Assembly (NCBI GenBank): GCA_016719895.1
Contig: JADJYG010000001.1
Span: 1-64,000 of the forward strand
Source of the DNA: Saprospirales bacterium
GTDB taxonomy: Bacteria > Bacteroidota > Bacteroidia > Chitinophagales > Saprospiraceae
Length of the DNA: 64,000 bases
Direction: 5' to 3'
In this document: positions 18,274-27,686 of the stretch, one piece after another
Layout: every line of letters begins with the position of its first letter
Position numbering within the stretch: position 1 is the first letter of the stretch
Translations under genes and position numbers: made by a program
The notes under the pieces: model-generated
Seen by the model: only the letters and a program-made list of their open reading frames with translations
Told to the model about the DNA's origin: nothing
Databases searched by the model: none

Positions 18274-20684
18274 TCAGCGCAACACCGTAACATCACCGCG
18301 AAGCACTTCCGTCCTGCCTGGCGTCAATTCGATTTCAATCAGAAATACGTATACGCCAGGCAGGACCTTTTTATAGCGGAACGTTCCATCCCAGCCAGAT
18401 TCCGGTTGGTTGGAGAAAAAATCCCGGCTTTCATAAACCAAATCTCCCCAGCGGTCGAAAATCAACATCCGGCGCACCGGCAGCGGCTCAGGACCAAACA
18501 CCGTAAACCGGTCGTTTCCCAAGAAAGAGCCGGGTCAATCGCATTCGGCACGTATATCCTTGGGTCTACCCGCACCAAAAATTGATCCTCCGCCCGGCAT
18601 CCGGCGCTATCGAATACCACCAGGGAGACCAGGGTGGTTTCCTCCATCTTATAGGTATGCCAAAGACAGTCTCCGCAACCGCCGCCGCCGGTTGGTTCCC
18701 ATGACACCGCTACCACCGGCATGTTTGGAATGCCCTCCAGCACGACCTCCTGGCCAGACTTAAGCGGATCCGGCAGTTTGCGTGGCACGATATCGACGTA
18801 AAAACTGTCGGGTTGGCCCATTTTCAGTTTCAATGGCCGGTTATAACACCCCGTTGAATCCCGAACGACCAGCCGGTAATCGTCGGCAGCCAAACCGGCA
18901 AAAACCGAATCGGTGGTGTAATGCTGCCCGTTGTCAATTGAAAATACATACGGTGGAAGGCCGCCATAGGGTTGTCCGAAAACAATTTGCCCGTCGGCAT
19001 ATCCAAAACACGAAGGGGGCTGCAGTTGATATGGAAACTGTGGAGACACAAAGGCCGCCACCACCGTGTCGGAGGCAAAATCCGTACGCCGGCATACGCC
19101 GAGATAACCGGTAGCAATATAACGGCCAGGTGCATATGCCACCAGCACCGAATCGGGCCCGAACTGAAGAATGGAGTCTTCATATATCCACTGGACGCCG
19201 TCGAACAAACCGGAAGCGACTAATGTATCCGGGCACACCCCGTCGCCAACAAGCGTCAGATCGATATCCGGAACAGCCGTTTTACTAAACCCGGAAAAAA
19301 AGGCCGCAAAACTCGCCGGTTCGTTCCGGCCATACATCGCCACCTGTACAGCGCCTTCCGCTTCAATGCTGATGACGTCGGGGGTAACCGCCTGGTTGAA
19401 CAAGGTCAGATGCCGGTAAGTCACAAAATCTGGGTTGCCGGGTACCGGCGCCGGGGCGCCGACAGACACCGGCATACCATTCACCCGTACTTCTACCAGG
19501 GAATCCTTCATGGCCACGACCATAAGCCCGCCGTCAAAAGTCATATTGCCGATTCGGTTGGGCTGATAAATGTTGTCCACCTGATTGGGAATACCACAGC
19601 TGATCGGCGGCACAAACATCAGCCCAGCCGTACGCATGGCATCATCGCTGCTAGCCGTGCCGCCGATCATTTGATACAAAAAAACCGGCTCGGAAGTCCG
19701 GATATACATATTTCCCGCCGTCGAGTAAGCAGAAGTCGGGATAATGTAAAACTGCCCGGCCGACAAAATAGCGGCCGGGGCGGTTTGGCTGTTCAGCCAG
19801 ACACGGGTATTGTCGGCATGTGCAACAACGACAGGGTGTTCGAGAACAGACGATCCGTTGCCCTGACAAAGGATATACTCCTTCCCCACCCGTTCTAACG
19901 GCGCAATCTGATCGATACCGATATCATACGCCTGAAACACAACCGGAGCGCCCAGCCAGGAACCACAATTCACCGCCACGGGCCTGGTGGCGGTAAGTAA
20001 AGCCCCCATAAAACCATTGGGCGGTTGAGCCAGTTCATTCTCTGTGATATATTCTGCAAAAACGATAGATTCCCCCCGGTCGAGCCAAACGGAAGCAGGG
20101 CCGGAAGAGGGTACCTGGATACCGCCGATTTGAAAATCCGTACCCGGATGAAAATCCGAGAGGGTAACCTGAGTCGAGTCTTCGCTGGCCAATACTCCTA
20201 TGAAATTAGCGCGCCGGTCGCGGTCGTCCACCTCCTGCACCACATGCCCGATCCGGAACGTTTGGCCCAATGCCGCGCGACCTTTACAGGTGAGGTCGCC
20301 GGCATGAAAACCAGATGCGGCATGCGCCCGGAAATAGGCGTAAAATTTTTTGGGGCCATTTATGACCAAACCTTTCCCCTGCAACGGCATGTGCAGGTCC
20401 GTAGCAGCTACCAGCACGGGTGTATTCGCTGTGGCCCCCAGATCGTACCGGAAAGGCTGGCTATTACTGATTATAGCCGTGGCAAGCAAGGTCCCGGCGC
20501 CGTCGCAAATGCTGACCGGGAAATCTTGTTGCTCCGGCGTGGAAAGGTAAAGGTACTGTGGCCCCCAATCCGATCGCGCATGCATGGGCGGCAACCAGTG
20601 TACGGTGTCGAGCTGGCCGAAAAGTGGGATTGCAAGGGCAGAAAGCCCGGCAACGAGCAGGAAAGAGTGGCGGTAAAGGCGCAT
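18274..20684 (-). pseudogene. Surface protein with IgGFc-binding-like domain, SprB-type repeat and T9SS type B sorting domain, interrupted by a frameshift
   Basis: Two overlapping frames make one protein of about 803 residues. The N-terminal frame starts at the ATG at 20684 with a signal peptide (to about LFGQ); an IgGFc-binding-like region fills most of the first 500 residues, then a SprB-like repeat (SCFGYADGQIVFGQPYGG, then LPPYVFSIDNGQHY). It reaches YVPNAIDP and then runs out of frame. The second frame continues GNDRFTVFG ... FDRWGDLVYESRDF and ends RGDVTVLR, a classical gliding-motility/T9SS type B C-terminal domain. Restoring one C in the minus-strand CCC run at 18531-18534 gives VPNAIDPGSFLGNDRFTVFG, the expected junction. 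As it stands the product would lose its sorting domain. A sequencing error is as likely as a real lesion. Confidence 0.85.
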
Positions 20685-20902
20685 GAGCAGAGCGGTTTTC
20701 AAACGAAATGTATACAAAAAGGCGGTTTCCATCGGGAAAAACATCCTGAGCAGGGAAAAAAATAGGTTTAGTATATGACCACAGGCATCCTGGCTGGCCA
20801 CTCCATTCCCCAAACTGCGCCCCACCCAACCTTTTTATCTGCGCGTCCTGTCTACCGGTTGAAACGAAAAAAACCGTTCCAGTTCACTCAAACACTTATG
20901 CC

Positions 20903-22177
20903 ATGAAAATGAAGTTTACCTTGCTCGTGTTGGGCGTCGCCGCAGCCGTTGCACTGCTCGCCGGTTGCCTGCGCGACACTTGTTCGTCCACGCAAACCTA
21001 TGTGCGTTTTGACCCCGTGTACAAAACAACCGCAGAATGCCGGGTCGGTATTTCAGCGGAATCGCCCCGGCCGCTCAAAAAACCCGGTAAAATGTACGCG
21101 ATCGGCGACTACCTTTTGATCAACGAAGTACAGGAAGGCATTCACGTGATTGATAACAGCGACCCAGCGAACCCTACCCCTGTGGCGTTCTGGAGTATTC
21201 CGGGCAATGTAGACATGGCTATTCGCGACCATTATCTCTACGCCGACCAATACATCGATCTGCTGAGTATCGACATCAGCGACCTGCTAAACCCAACCCT
21301 GGTATGCCGGTCTGAAAATGTTTTCCAGCTGTTCGGGTTCGACCCTGCCCGCGGATTCCTGGTCGAGTATGTCCAAACGAACATTACTGAAGAAGTAGCC
21401 TGCGACGACGTTCGCTGGGGGAACAACTGGTTTTTCGAAGGCGATGTCGTGTTTGTAAATAATCCCGGTTTGTTCAGCGCATCGGCCGGGCCGGTTAAAA
21501 ATGGCTCGGGGCTGCCCGCCGGCGTAGGCAGCGCCGGCTCTTATTCGCGGTTTGGCCAATACGACCAATACCTGTATTGCGTCGATAACAACAACCTGCG
21601 GCCCTTTTCGGTGGCTTCCCCCGCCTGCCCCACAGCCTTGGACCCCGTCTTCATCGGCTGGAATATCGAAACGATTTTCCCCTGGAAAAACCGCCTGTTC
21701 GTCGGTTCCCAAACCGGCGTATTTATCTTCAATGTAACCGACCCTGCCCGCCCTGTTCATGAAGCGGCTTTCTCGCATGCTACTGGTTGCGACCCGGTCG
21801 TTTGCGACGATCAATATGCCTATGTGACCATTCACGACGGCACTACCTGCAACGGCACGTTTAACCAACTGGATATCATAGATATCCGAAACTTGCCGGC
21901 AGCTACCCTGAGCAAAACCTATCCCATGAAAAAACCAAAAGGGGTGTCGGTTGCCGGCAGCTACCTGTTCCTGTGCGACGACGGGCTGAAGGTATTCGAC
22001 AAAACCGACCCGCTGAACCTGAAAGAATTGAGCCACGTGGCGGGCATCGAAACCTACGACGTGATTGCGCTTGGTGAAACGCATATTCTGGTAGTCGGCG
22101 ACGGCGGTTTTTACCAGTATGACGTCAGCGACCCGGCAGCGCCGCGCCAGATCAGCAGCATTTTAGTAACGCCATAA
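20903..22177 (+). CDS. LVIVD-repeat lipoprotein
   Basis: A 424-residue predicted lipoprotein: signal sequence with lipobox LLAGC (Cys22). The body is built from beta-propeller-like LVIVD repeats with the pattern Y-x-[YL]-[AV]-x-x-x-x-G-[IL]-x-[VI]-[IF]-D-[IVN]-[ST]-D-P-x-x-P (for example EGIHVIDNSDPANPTPVAFW, VFIFNVTDPARPVHEAAF, GFYQYDVSDPAAPRQIS). Such proteins are abundant on Bacteroidota cell surfaces; no enzymatic site is visible. It is 12 bases upstream of the next gene and probably cotranscribed with it and possibly with the following sigma-factor unit. Confidence 0.85.
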   Translation: MKMKFTLLVLGVAAAVALLAGCLRDTCSSTQTYVRFDPVYKTTAECRVGISAESPRPLKKPGKMYAIGDYLLINEVQEGIHVIDNSDPANPTPVAFWSIPGNVDMAIRDHYLYADQYIDLLSIDISDLLNPTLVCRSENVFQLFGFDPARGFLVEYVQTNITEEVACDDVRWGNNWFFEGDVVFVNNPGLFSASAGPVKNGSGLPAGVGSAGSYSRFGQYDQYLYCVDNNNLRPFSVASPACPTALDPVFIGWNIETIFPWKNRLFVGSQTGVFIFNVTDPARPVHEAAFSHATGCDPVVCDDQYAYVTIHDGTTCNGTFNQLDIIDIRNLPAATLSKTYPMKKPKGVSVAGSYLFLCDDGLKVFDKTDPLNLKELSHVAGIETYDVIALGETHILVVGDGGFYQYDVSDPAAPRQISSILVTP

Positions 22178-22189
22178 CGACAATAACCT

Positions 22190-22969
22190 ATGCGAAACAT
22201 TTATTTTTTCATCGCCACAGGTTTGTTGTCGGTTTTGCCCCTGTTGCTGCCGGCGCAAAACCCTGCCACGGGCTGCCGGGATGTGATACGCCTGAAAGAC
22301 GGCAGCACCTTGCGCGGCCAAATTCAGGAGATCAAACACGACGGCAATACGCTGTCGTTCCGCACCTGGAATGGTGTCGTCATCGACTTGCCCCGTTCTC
22401 AAGTACGCCGGATTGTTCAGCGCTGCGACAATGGCCGTGCGGTGGCTCAAACGGCCAGGGCATACGATTTTACCGAACGCGGGTGGTACCACCATACCCG
22501 GGCGGGCGCACTCATCGGCCAGGCGTACACCGGAAATAATGTTTCGGGCTATCAATTGCAACACAGCAGCGGCTGGAAGCTTACGCGCATGTTTGGCGCC
22601 GGAATAGGCGCCGGCCTTGAATATTTTGACCCCTCAGGCTTCGATTCAGCGACCTACCCTATTTTTACCGAAATTCGCGGCTTCTTGTTTCCAAAACGGA
22701 TTACGCCATACTATACCCTTGCCGGAGGCTGGGCGTTTACCGGGCAATTGGGCGAAGACCGCTGGGGCCTGATCGACACCTGGAAGGGTGGTTGGCTGCT
22801 ACAAGCAGACATCGGATACCGGATTGGAAACCATTTTACAGTACATTGCGGGCTGCGGCTGCAACAAAAAACCCGGGAATGGACGTCTGATTGGGGCCCG
22901 GAATCGGGTAACGGGGCTGACCATATCCTGTACAAGCGTTTTGTCGCCGGAATAGGGCTCTTGCTTTAA
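22190..22969 (+). CDS. Exported protein of unknown function, probable outer-membrane barrel
   Basis: A 259-residue protein with a signal peptide (cut near LLPAQN). A short segment (DVIRLKDGSTLRGQIQEI ... VVIDLPRSQVRRIV) reads like the small beta-rich domain with a [IV]-x-L-x-[DN]-G-x-x-[IL]-x-G pattern seen at the start of many Bacteroidota exported proteins. The rest alternates hydrophobic and polar residues (GAGIGAGLEYFD, YYTLAGGWAFTGQ, GYRIGNHFTVHCGLRLQQ, FVAGIGLLL), consistent with an eight-strand outer-membrane barrel. I do not recognise a named family. It is 12 bases after the LVIVD gene and 32 bases before the sigma factor. Confidence 0.75.
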   Translation: MRNIYFFIATGLLSVLPLLLPAQNPATGCRDVIRLKDGSTLRGQIQEIKHDGNTLSFRTWNGVVIDLPRSQVRRIVQRCDNGRAVAQTARAYDFTERGWYHHTRAGALIGQAYTGNNVSGYQLQHSSGWKLTRMFGAGIGAGLEYFDPSGFDSATYPIFTEIRGFLFPKRITPYYTLAGGWAFTGQLGEDRWGLIDTWKGGWLLQADIGYRIGNHFTVHCGLRLQQKTREWTSDWGPESGNGADHILYKRFVAGIGLLL

Positions 22970-23001
22970 CCGGCTGATTTACCAACAACATAATTTCATT
23001 G

Positions 23002-23577
23002 ATGCGTTTATTCGGGAAGAAAAACTATACTGAACAAGAGCTGGTAGAAGGCTGTGTGCGCAATGACCGGCGTGCACAGGAAGCCTTTTACCGGCTCTTT
23101 TTCCCGGAAATGCTGCGCATGTGCCTGCGTTATACCCGCGATGAAGACACGGCAATCGAGATTGTAAACAACGGATTTTTGCGTGTTTTCAAAAAAATTC
23201 ACACGTTTGCCTTCAAAGGCAGTCTGGAAGGATGGGTGCGGCGTCTGGTGTACCACAGCATGGCAGATTATTTCCGGAACAACGCGCGATACCTGCATTT
23301 TCTGGTGCTGGAAGAGCGCGATGATATCGTGCCGGAACGCAGCCACGATGCTTTTTATGAAGAGGAAATTTTAAAAGCCGTCAGCGCACTCCCCCCGGTT
23401 TCGCAACAAGTGTTTCGCCTTTATGCTATTGAGGGCTATTCGCATGCCGAAATCGCCGACAACCTGAGTATCAGTGAAGGCACTTCCAAATGGCACCTCT
23501 CCACTGCCCGGCAAAAATTGCGGGAGCGGTTGGTAGCCCTGGGTCATATCACCGGATCAAAGGAACGTATGGCCTGA
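23002..23577 (+). CDS. ECF RNA polymerase sigma factor (unit A)
   Basis: A 191-residue extracytoplasmic-function sigma-70 factor. Region 2 covers about residues 10-95 (LVEGCVRNDRRAQEAFYRLF ... RYTRDEDTAIEIVNNGFLRVF ... WVRRLVYHSMADYFRNN), and region 4 about 120-180 (LPPVSQQVFRLYAIEGYSH, then AEIADNLSISEGTSKWHL), including the helix-turn-helix that reads the -35-like element. The ATG at 23002 is preferred to the overlapping TTG at 22999. It is followed 61 bases later by a membrane protein with anti-sigma-like architecture, so it is probably held inactive by that partner until a surface signal arrives (inference). Confidence 0.92.
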   Translation: MRLFGKKNYTEQELVEGCVRNDRRAQEAFYRLFFPEMLRMCLRYTRDEDTAIEIVNNGFLRVFKKIHTFAFKGSLEGWVRRLVYHSMADYFRNNARYLHFLVLEERDDIVPERSHDAFYEEEILKAVSALPPVSQQVFRLYAIEGYSHAEIADNLSISEGTSKWHLSTARQKLRERLVALGHITGSKERMA

Positions 23578-23638
23578 ATATTGTGAATACTTGAAGATCA
23601 TTTACCCAATGGCCAAAAAACCAAATGCGCTTATAATT

Positions 23639-25090
23639 ATGGATCGCAACTTATACAAATCGGATAAAAAATTGATGGACCACGGCTGGCGTTCCATGCA
23701 ACGGGCCTTGGATCGCGAGTTGCCGGCCGAACGCCGTCGCCATCCGGGGGTCTTGCTCTGGCTCTTGGCCCTGCTCGTTCCAATAGGAGGCGCCCTGGCT
23801 TGGCTGATGTGGCCCATGGACGGCGCCGTTACCACCAGCCCGGCACTCCAGCCGCCGGTTGCCCAAAACAAGGCTGTTGCTCCAGCCCCGCCACGGTCGA
23901 CGCTGGCAACAACAATTAGCACAAGTGACACAACCATCTCGGCAGGCGCCAGGCACACAAAGCCTGCTCATAATACAACACCGCCAGTGGCATCAAAATC
24001 CGGGGCTTCAAGCGGTATTTCCCAGGGGCCAGATCAACAGCCCGGTAAAAATACTTCGGACCTAAGCCGGAAGCCGGAAAAGCACAACCGTGAAAAAATG
24101 GAAAATCCTGTTGTACCCCGGCCGGGCGCATTGGCAGAGATCTCCCAACCCGCCCGTTCAAAGGACCAACTGGCTACCGGAGCCAGGAACACCGGCTCGG
24201 TACCATTTTCCCAGGCGCCCCCCGCAGAAAGGGCTATACCTGCAACCAACGGCACATCGGCTACTGACCAGGCAGTGGCGCCAATGGCCAACGCGCCCGC
24301 ACCTGCGGCGCCCAGTGCGCCGCCACTGGCACCCGCCATCGAACTGGCGCCCAAACGCGTATCGAATGCCTGGTCTTTCGGCGCATCTGCTGGCGTGCTA
24401 TCTGATGTGTCTGCCGGTTATGCCGGCGCCGCAGCAGGGCTTACTGCCGAATGGCAGGCCGGACCCCGCTGGGGCTTGCGCTCCGGTGTGGCTTACCAAT
24501 ACCAAGCGCTCCACGAAGCGGACCGCCCTCTGCTGAGCATCTCCACCGCGTCGTATGCAGAAGTAACCGGAGATCAGAAAGTGCTCGATACTAACAACAC
24601 CGGATCCGTTGTGCCCAGCTCCGCCGACCTGATTGCTCCCGTTTACGTGCCGATTTCCCGCATGCACCGGCTGGTTTTTCCCGTGATGGCCTACTGGAAC
24701 CCACTTTCAAAAATACGGCTCTTCGGAGGCGTTTCCATCGGTGCCAACCTGTACGCCGAATCAGGCAATAACAGTTTGAAGGAAAAGATCGTACTACCCG
24801 TAGCCGGTGGGTCGGCCTCCGACCAGCTGAACCAACGCTTAAGCGAACAACTGCGTGGCTGGGATTTCAGCTGGAACGCCGGCATCGGTTTCCGTCCCGG
24901 GCGCCGGATATCCGTCGATGTGTTTTGGCAAAACCCGTTCGCCGCTTTATCCCGGGCCCAGGCAGAACCAGACCAGGCAATCAACGCGGGTGGCGGCCAG
25001 GAATCCACCGCCGCCCGGCTGGTAAACGAACGGGCAAACGCATCAAACGGCCGTTCGCAACTGCAGTTTTCTGCCACACTGTTTTTTTAA
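23639..25090 (+). CDS. Putative dual membrane-spanning anti-sigma factor (cytoplasmic tail, TM helix, long linker, outer-membrane barrel)
   Basis: A protein of 483 residues from the ATG at 23639 (493 from the ATG at 23609). Layout, numbered from 23639: a charged cytoplasmic segment with HGWRSMQRALDREL (about 15-28); one strong transmembrane helix (about 37-58, VLLWLLALLVPIGGALAWLM); a low-complexity Pro/Ala/Ser/Thr linker of about 185 residues, long enough to cross the periplasm; and a C-terminal barrel-like domain (about 243-483) starting NAWSFGASAGVL and ending LQFSATLFF with the terminal Phe typical of outer-membrane barrels. There is no cleavable signal peptide. This matches the plan of the Dma anti-sigma factors described in Bacteroides. 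Directly downstream of an ECF sigma factor. Confidence 0.75.
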   Translation: MDRNLYKSDKKLMDHGWRSMQRALDRELPAERRRHPGVLLWLLALLVPIGGALAWLMWPMDGAVTTSPALQPPVAQNKAVAPAPPRSTLATTISTSDTTISAGARHTKPAHNTTPPVASKSGASSGISQGPDQQPGKNTSDLSRKPEKHNREKMENPVVPRPGALAEISQPARSKDQLATGARNTGSVPFSQAPPAERAIPATNGTSATDQAVAPMANAPAPAAPSAPPLAPAIELAPKRVSNAWSFGASAGVLSDVSAGYAGAAAGLTAEWQAGPRWGLRSGVAYQYQALHEADRPLLSISTASYAEVTGDQKVLDTNNTGSVVPSSADLIAPVYVPISRMHRLVFPVMAYWNPLSKIRLFGGVSIGANLYAESGNNSLKEKIVLPVAGGSASDQLNQRLSEQLRGWDFSWNAGIGFRPGRRISVDVFWQNPFAALSRAQAEPDQAINAGGGQESTAARLVNERANASNGRSQLQFSATLFF

Positions 25091-25136
25091 CTGCTTTTTA
25101 TGTGGCAAACATCGGAAGTAACCGACTTTTGCCTTT

Positions 25137-27686
25137 ATGGAAAACAACGAGCCGGTTGTTGAACTGGAACAGAAGGAACCGCTTCCTGTAGCGCCGGAAA
25201 GCCCCCGTGAAATTGCCTTTGGCGATGCCGATGTAAGCACCCGTTATGACGATGTATACCAGATCGTTGTGCCGGATGAAATTGTCGAAGTGCGCTGGCA
25301 AAATGGCGCCTATGAATTTGAGTGTCAAAACGGTATTTGCCTGCGCCTTCAAGTGGTGGCCCAAGGCATCGTTCGGCTGCGTTATAGCCCTGATGGAGTA
25401 TTTCAAGCAGATTTTTCTTATGCGCTGGATCCGAACGGAACCTTGGAAAAAGTAACAGCCACGCTCACCGAAAGCGCCAATGAATACGTATTGGTTTGTG
25501 ATCCGCTGCAGGTGGTTATTGCCAAAACTGGCGCCAGGGTGCGTTTTTATAACCTCGACGACCGGCTCCTGCACGAAGACGAAGCCGGATATTCCGCCAA
25601 ACGAACGATTCGAAAAGGTTGGTGTGAATTGAAAATTTCAAAAAAACACCAACGCAAGGAGGTCTATTACGGCTTGGGAGACAAAACCTGCAGCCCGGAT
25701 TTAACAGGAAAAACCTTTGCAAACTGGTGCACAGATGCCTTCGGATTTGGCCGGGATACCGACCCGCTTTACCGGGCAATTCCATTTTATTATGGTTTGA
25801 ACCAAGGCATTGCCTACGGCATTTTTTTCGATAACACCTTCCCCACGCATTTCGATTTTAACAGTCAGGACGACAACGTCACCGCTTTTTGGGCCGAAGG
25901 CGGCGAAATGAACTACTATTTTCTGCACGGCCCACAGCTGCTGGATGTTGCCAAAGCCTACACCCGGCTTACCGGCAAGCCGGAACTTCCGCCAATATGG
26001 GCGCTGGGGTTTCACCAATGCCGCTGGAGCTATTACCCACATAGCCGGGTTTTGGAAATAGCCGAAACTTTCCGCGCCTTGAAAATCCCTTGCGACGCCA
26101 TCTATCTGGACATTGATTATATGGATGGCTACCGCTGTTTCACCTGGAATCGCGAACATTTTCCGGAACCACAGAAATTGATTGCCGAACTGCGTACAAA
26201 TGGCTTTCAAACGGTGGTCATGGTGGATCCGGGTATCAAGGAAGACCTCAATTATGCCGTTTACAAGGAAGGCCTTATGGGCAACCGGTTCCTGCAAACG
26301 CTAAACGGCGACCTGGTGAAAGGCCCGGTGTGGCCGGGATTTTGCGCATTTCCAGACTTTACGCATCCCGATACCCGCCAATGGTGGGGCGATCTGCATG
26401 CAAGTTTGTACCAAAACGACGGTATTAGCGGCTTTTGGAACGATATGAACGAGCCGGCTGTTTTTCACATCCATCATAAAACGTTGTCAGACGAAGTGCT
26501 GCACCATTATGAAGGCTATTCAGGCGGCCATCGGAAAGCGCACAACGTGTATGGTATGCTTATGAATCAGGCGTCCTGGCAGGGTTTTCGCCGCCTGCTC
26601 CCGGAAAAACGCCCGTTTTTACTGACTCGGGCTACGTTCAGCGGCGGTCAACGCTATGCAGCCATTTGGACTGGCGACAATTACTCCGACTGGGAGAACC
26701 TGGCAATTGCCAACGTTCAATGCCAGCGGCTCAGTATTTCCGGATTTTCCTTTTGTGGTACGGACATTGGCGGGTTTGCCGGTATTGCCGACGGCGAGTT
26801 GTTCGTCCGCTGGCTCCAATTGGCGGTTTTCCACCCGCTCATGCGGGTACACCATATGGGTAATAACGCTGCCGGCGATGCCCCGGTGACGGAAGAGGCC
26901 CAACTGGCCGATCCGGCATTGCACACTTCAGACCAGGAACCCTGGTCTTTCGGGGATAAATGGACGGATTTAGCGAAAAAAGCCATCGAATTGCGCTATG
27001 CCTTACTACCTTGCCTGTATACTGCCATCTGGCAAAACTGTCAAGACGGCACACCGGTGTTACGGCATGCCGCATTTGCAGATCCGGATGACCCTAAACT
27101 TTGGGATACCGAACGGGATTTTCAATTTGGGGGCCATTTGTTTATAAGCCCGGTAGTGCAGCCGAAAGTGCAACGCCAGCTGGTGTATTTGCCAAAGGGC
27201 AACTGGTACTATTTCTGGACCGGCCAGCCCGCAGCGGGGGAAATGTTTGTCAATGTCACCCCCGAACAAATCCCGTTTTTTGTGCGCGAAGGGGCTGTGC
27301 TTCCGACGTATCCGGTCCTGCAATACACCGGAGAAAAACCCGTGGAGGAACTGACCTTGTATGTGTATTTCAAAAACGGGGAAGAAAGCAGCCTGCTGTA
27401 CGAAGATGCCGGAGAAGGTTATGCATACCGGGAAGGCGTTTATAGCCTCAGAACCTGGAAGACCACGGGAAATGCCGGCTCCTTTTCCCTGGAGCAACAA
27501 ATCGAAGGGCAATGGCAACCCGCATACCAAAAAATTAAACTATTTCTCGTCGGGTTCCCGACCTATGTGCGGCATTGCCAGGTCGATGATACTGAAATGC
27601 CTATTAAGGAAATCCGCCTGCGCGACCGGGCTTTGTATACCATCGCTGTTTCGCCAGACTTTAAACACATCGCATGGAACGCGTGA
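25137..27686 (+). CDS. Glycoside hydrolase family 31 alpha-glucosidase
   Basis: An 849-residue GH31 enzyme. The catalytic nucleophile lies in the signature GFWNDMNEP (D436) and the acid/base in WTGDN (D514). The N-terminal beta-sandwich, the (beta/alpha)8 barrel beginning near PPIWALGFHQCRWSY, and the C-terminal domains are all present at usual length. There is no signal peptide, so it is probably cytoplasmic, acting on alpha-glucosides such as maltose or isomaltose; the exact linkage cannot be read. A GACTTTTG sequence 5 bases before the ATG is a one-mismatch -7 box. The last 13 bases overlap the start of the histidine kinase gene, so the two are translationally coupled. Confidence 0.95.
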   Translation: MENNEPVVELEQKEPLPVAPESPREIAFGDADVSTRYDDVYQIVVPDEIVEVRWQNGAYEFECQNGICLRLQVVAQGIVRLRYSPDGVFQADFSYALDPNGTLEKVTATLTESANEYVLVCDPLQVVIAKTGARVRFYNLDDRLLHEDEAGYSAKRTIRKGWCELKISKKHQRKEVYYGLGDKTCSPDLTGKTFANWCTDAFGFGRDTDPLYRAIPFYYGLNQGIAYGIFFDNTFPTHFDFNSQDDNVTAFWAEGGEMNYYFLHGPQLLDVAKAYTRLTGKPELPPIWALGFHQCRWSYYPHSRVLEIAETFRALKIPCDAIYLDIDYMDGYRCFTWNREHFPEPQKLIAELRTNGFQTVVMVDPGIKEDLNYAVYKEGLMGNRFLQTLNGDLVKGPVWPGFCAFPDFTHPDTRQWWGDLHASLYQNDGISGFWNDMNEPAVFHIHHKTLSDEVLHHYEGYSGGHRKAHNVYGMLMNQASWQGFRRLLPEKRPFLLTRATFSGGQRYAAIWTGDNYSDWENLAIANVQCQRLSISGFSFCGTDIGGFAGIADGELFVRWLQLAVFHPLMRVHHMGNNAAGDAPVTEEAQLADPALHTSDQEPWSFGDKWTDLAKKAIELRYALLPCLYTAIWQNCQDGTPVLRHAAFADPDDPKLWDTERDFQFGGHLFISPVVQPKVQRQLVYLPKGNWYYFWTGQPAAGEMFVNVTPEQIPFFVREGAVLPTYPVLQYTGEKPVEELTLYVYFKNGEESSLLYEDAGEGYAYREGVYSLRTWKTTGNAGSFSLEQQIEGQWQPAYQKIKLFLVGFPTYVRHCQVDDTEMPIKEIRLRDRALYTIAVSPDFKHIAWNA

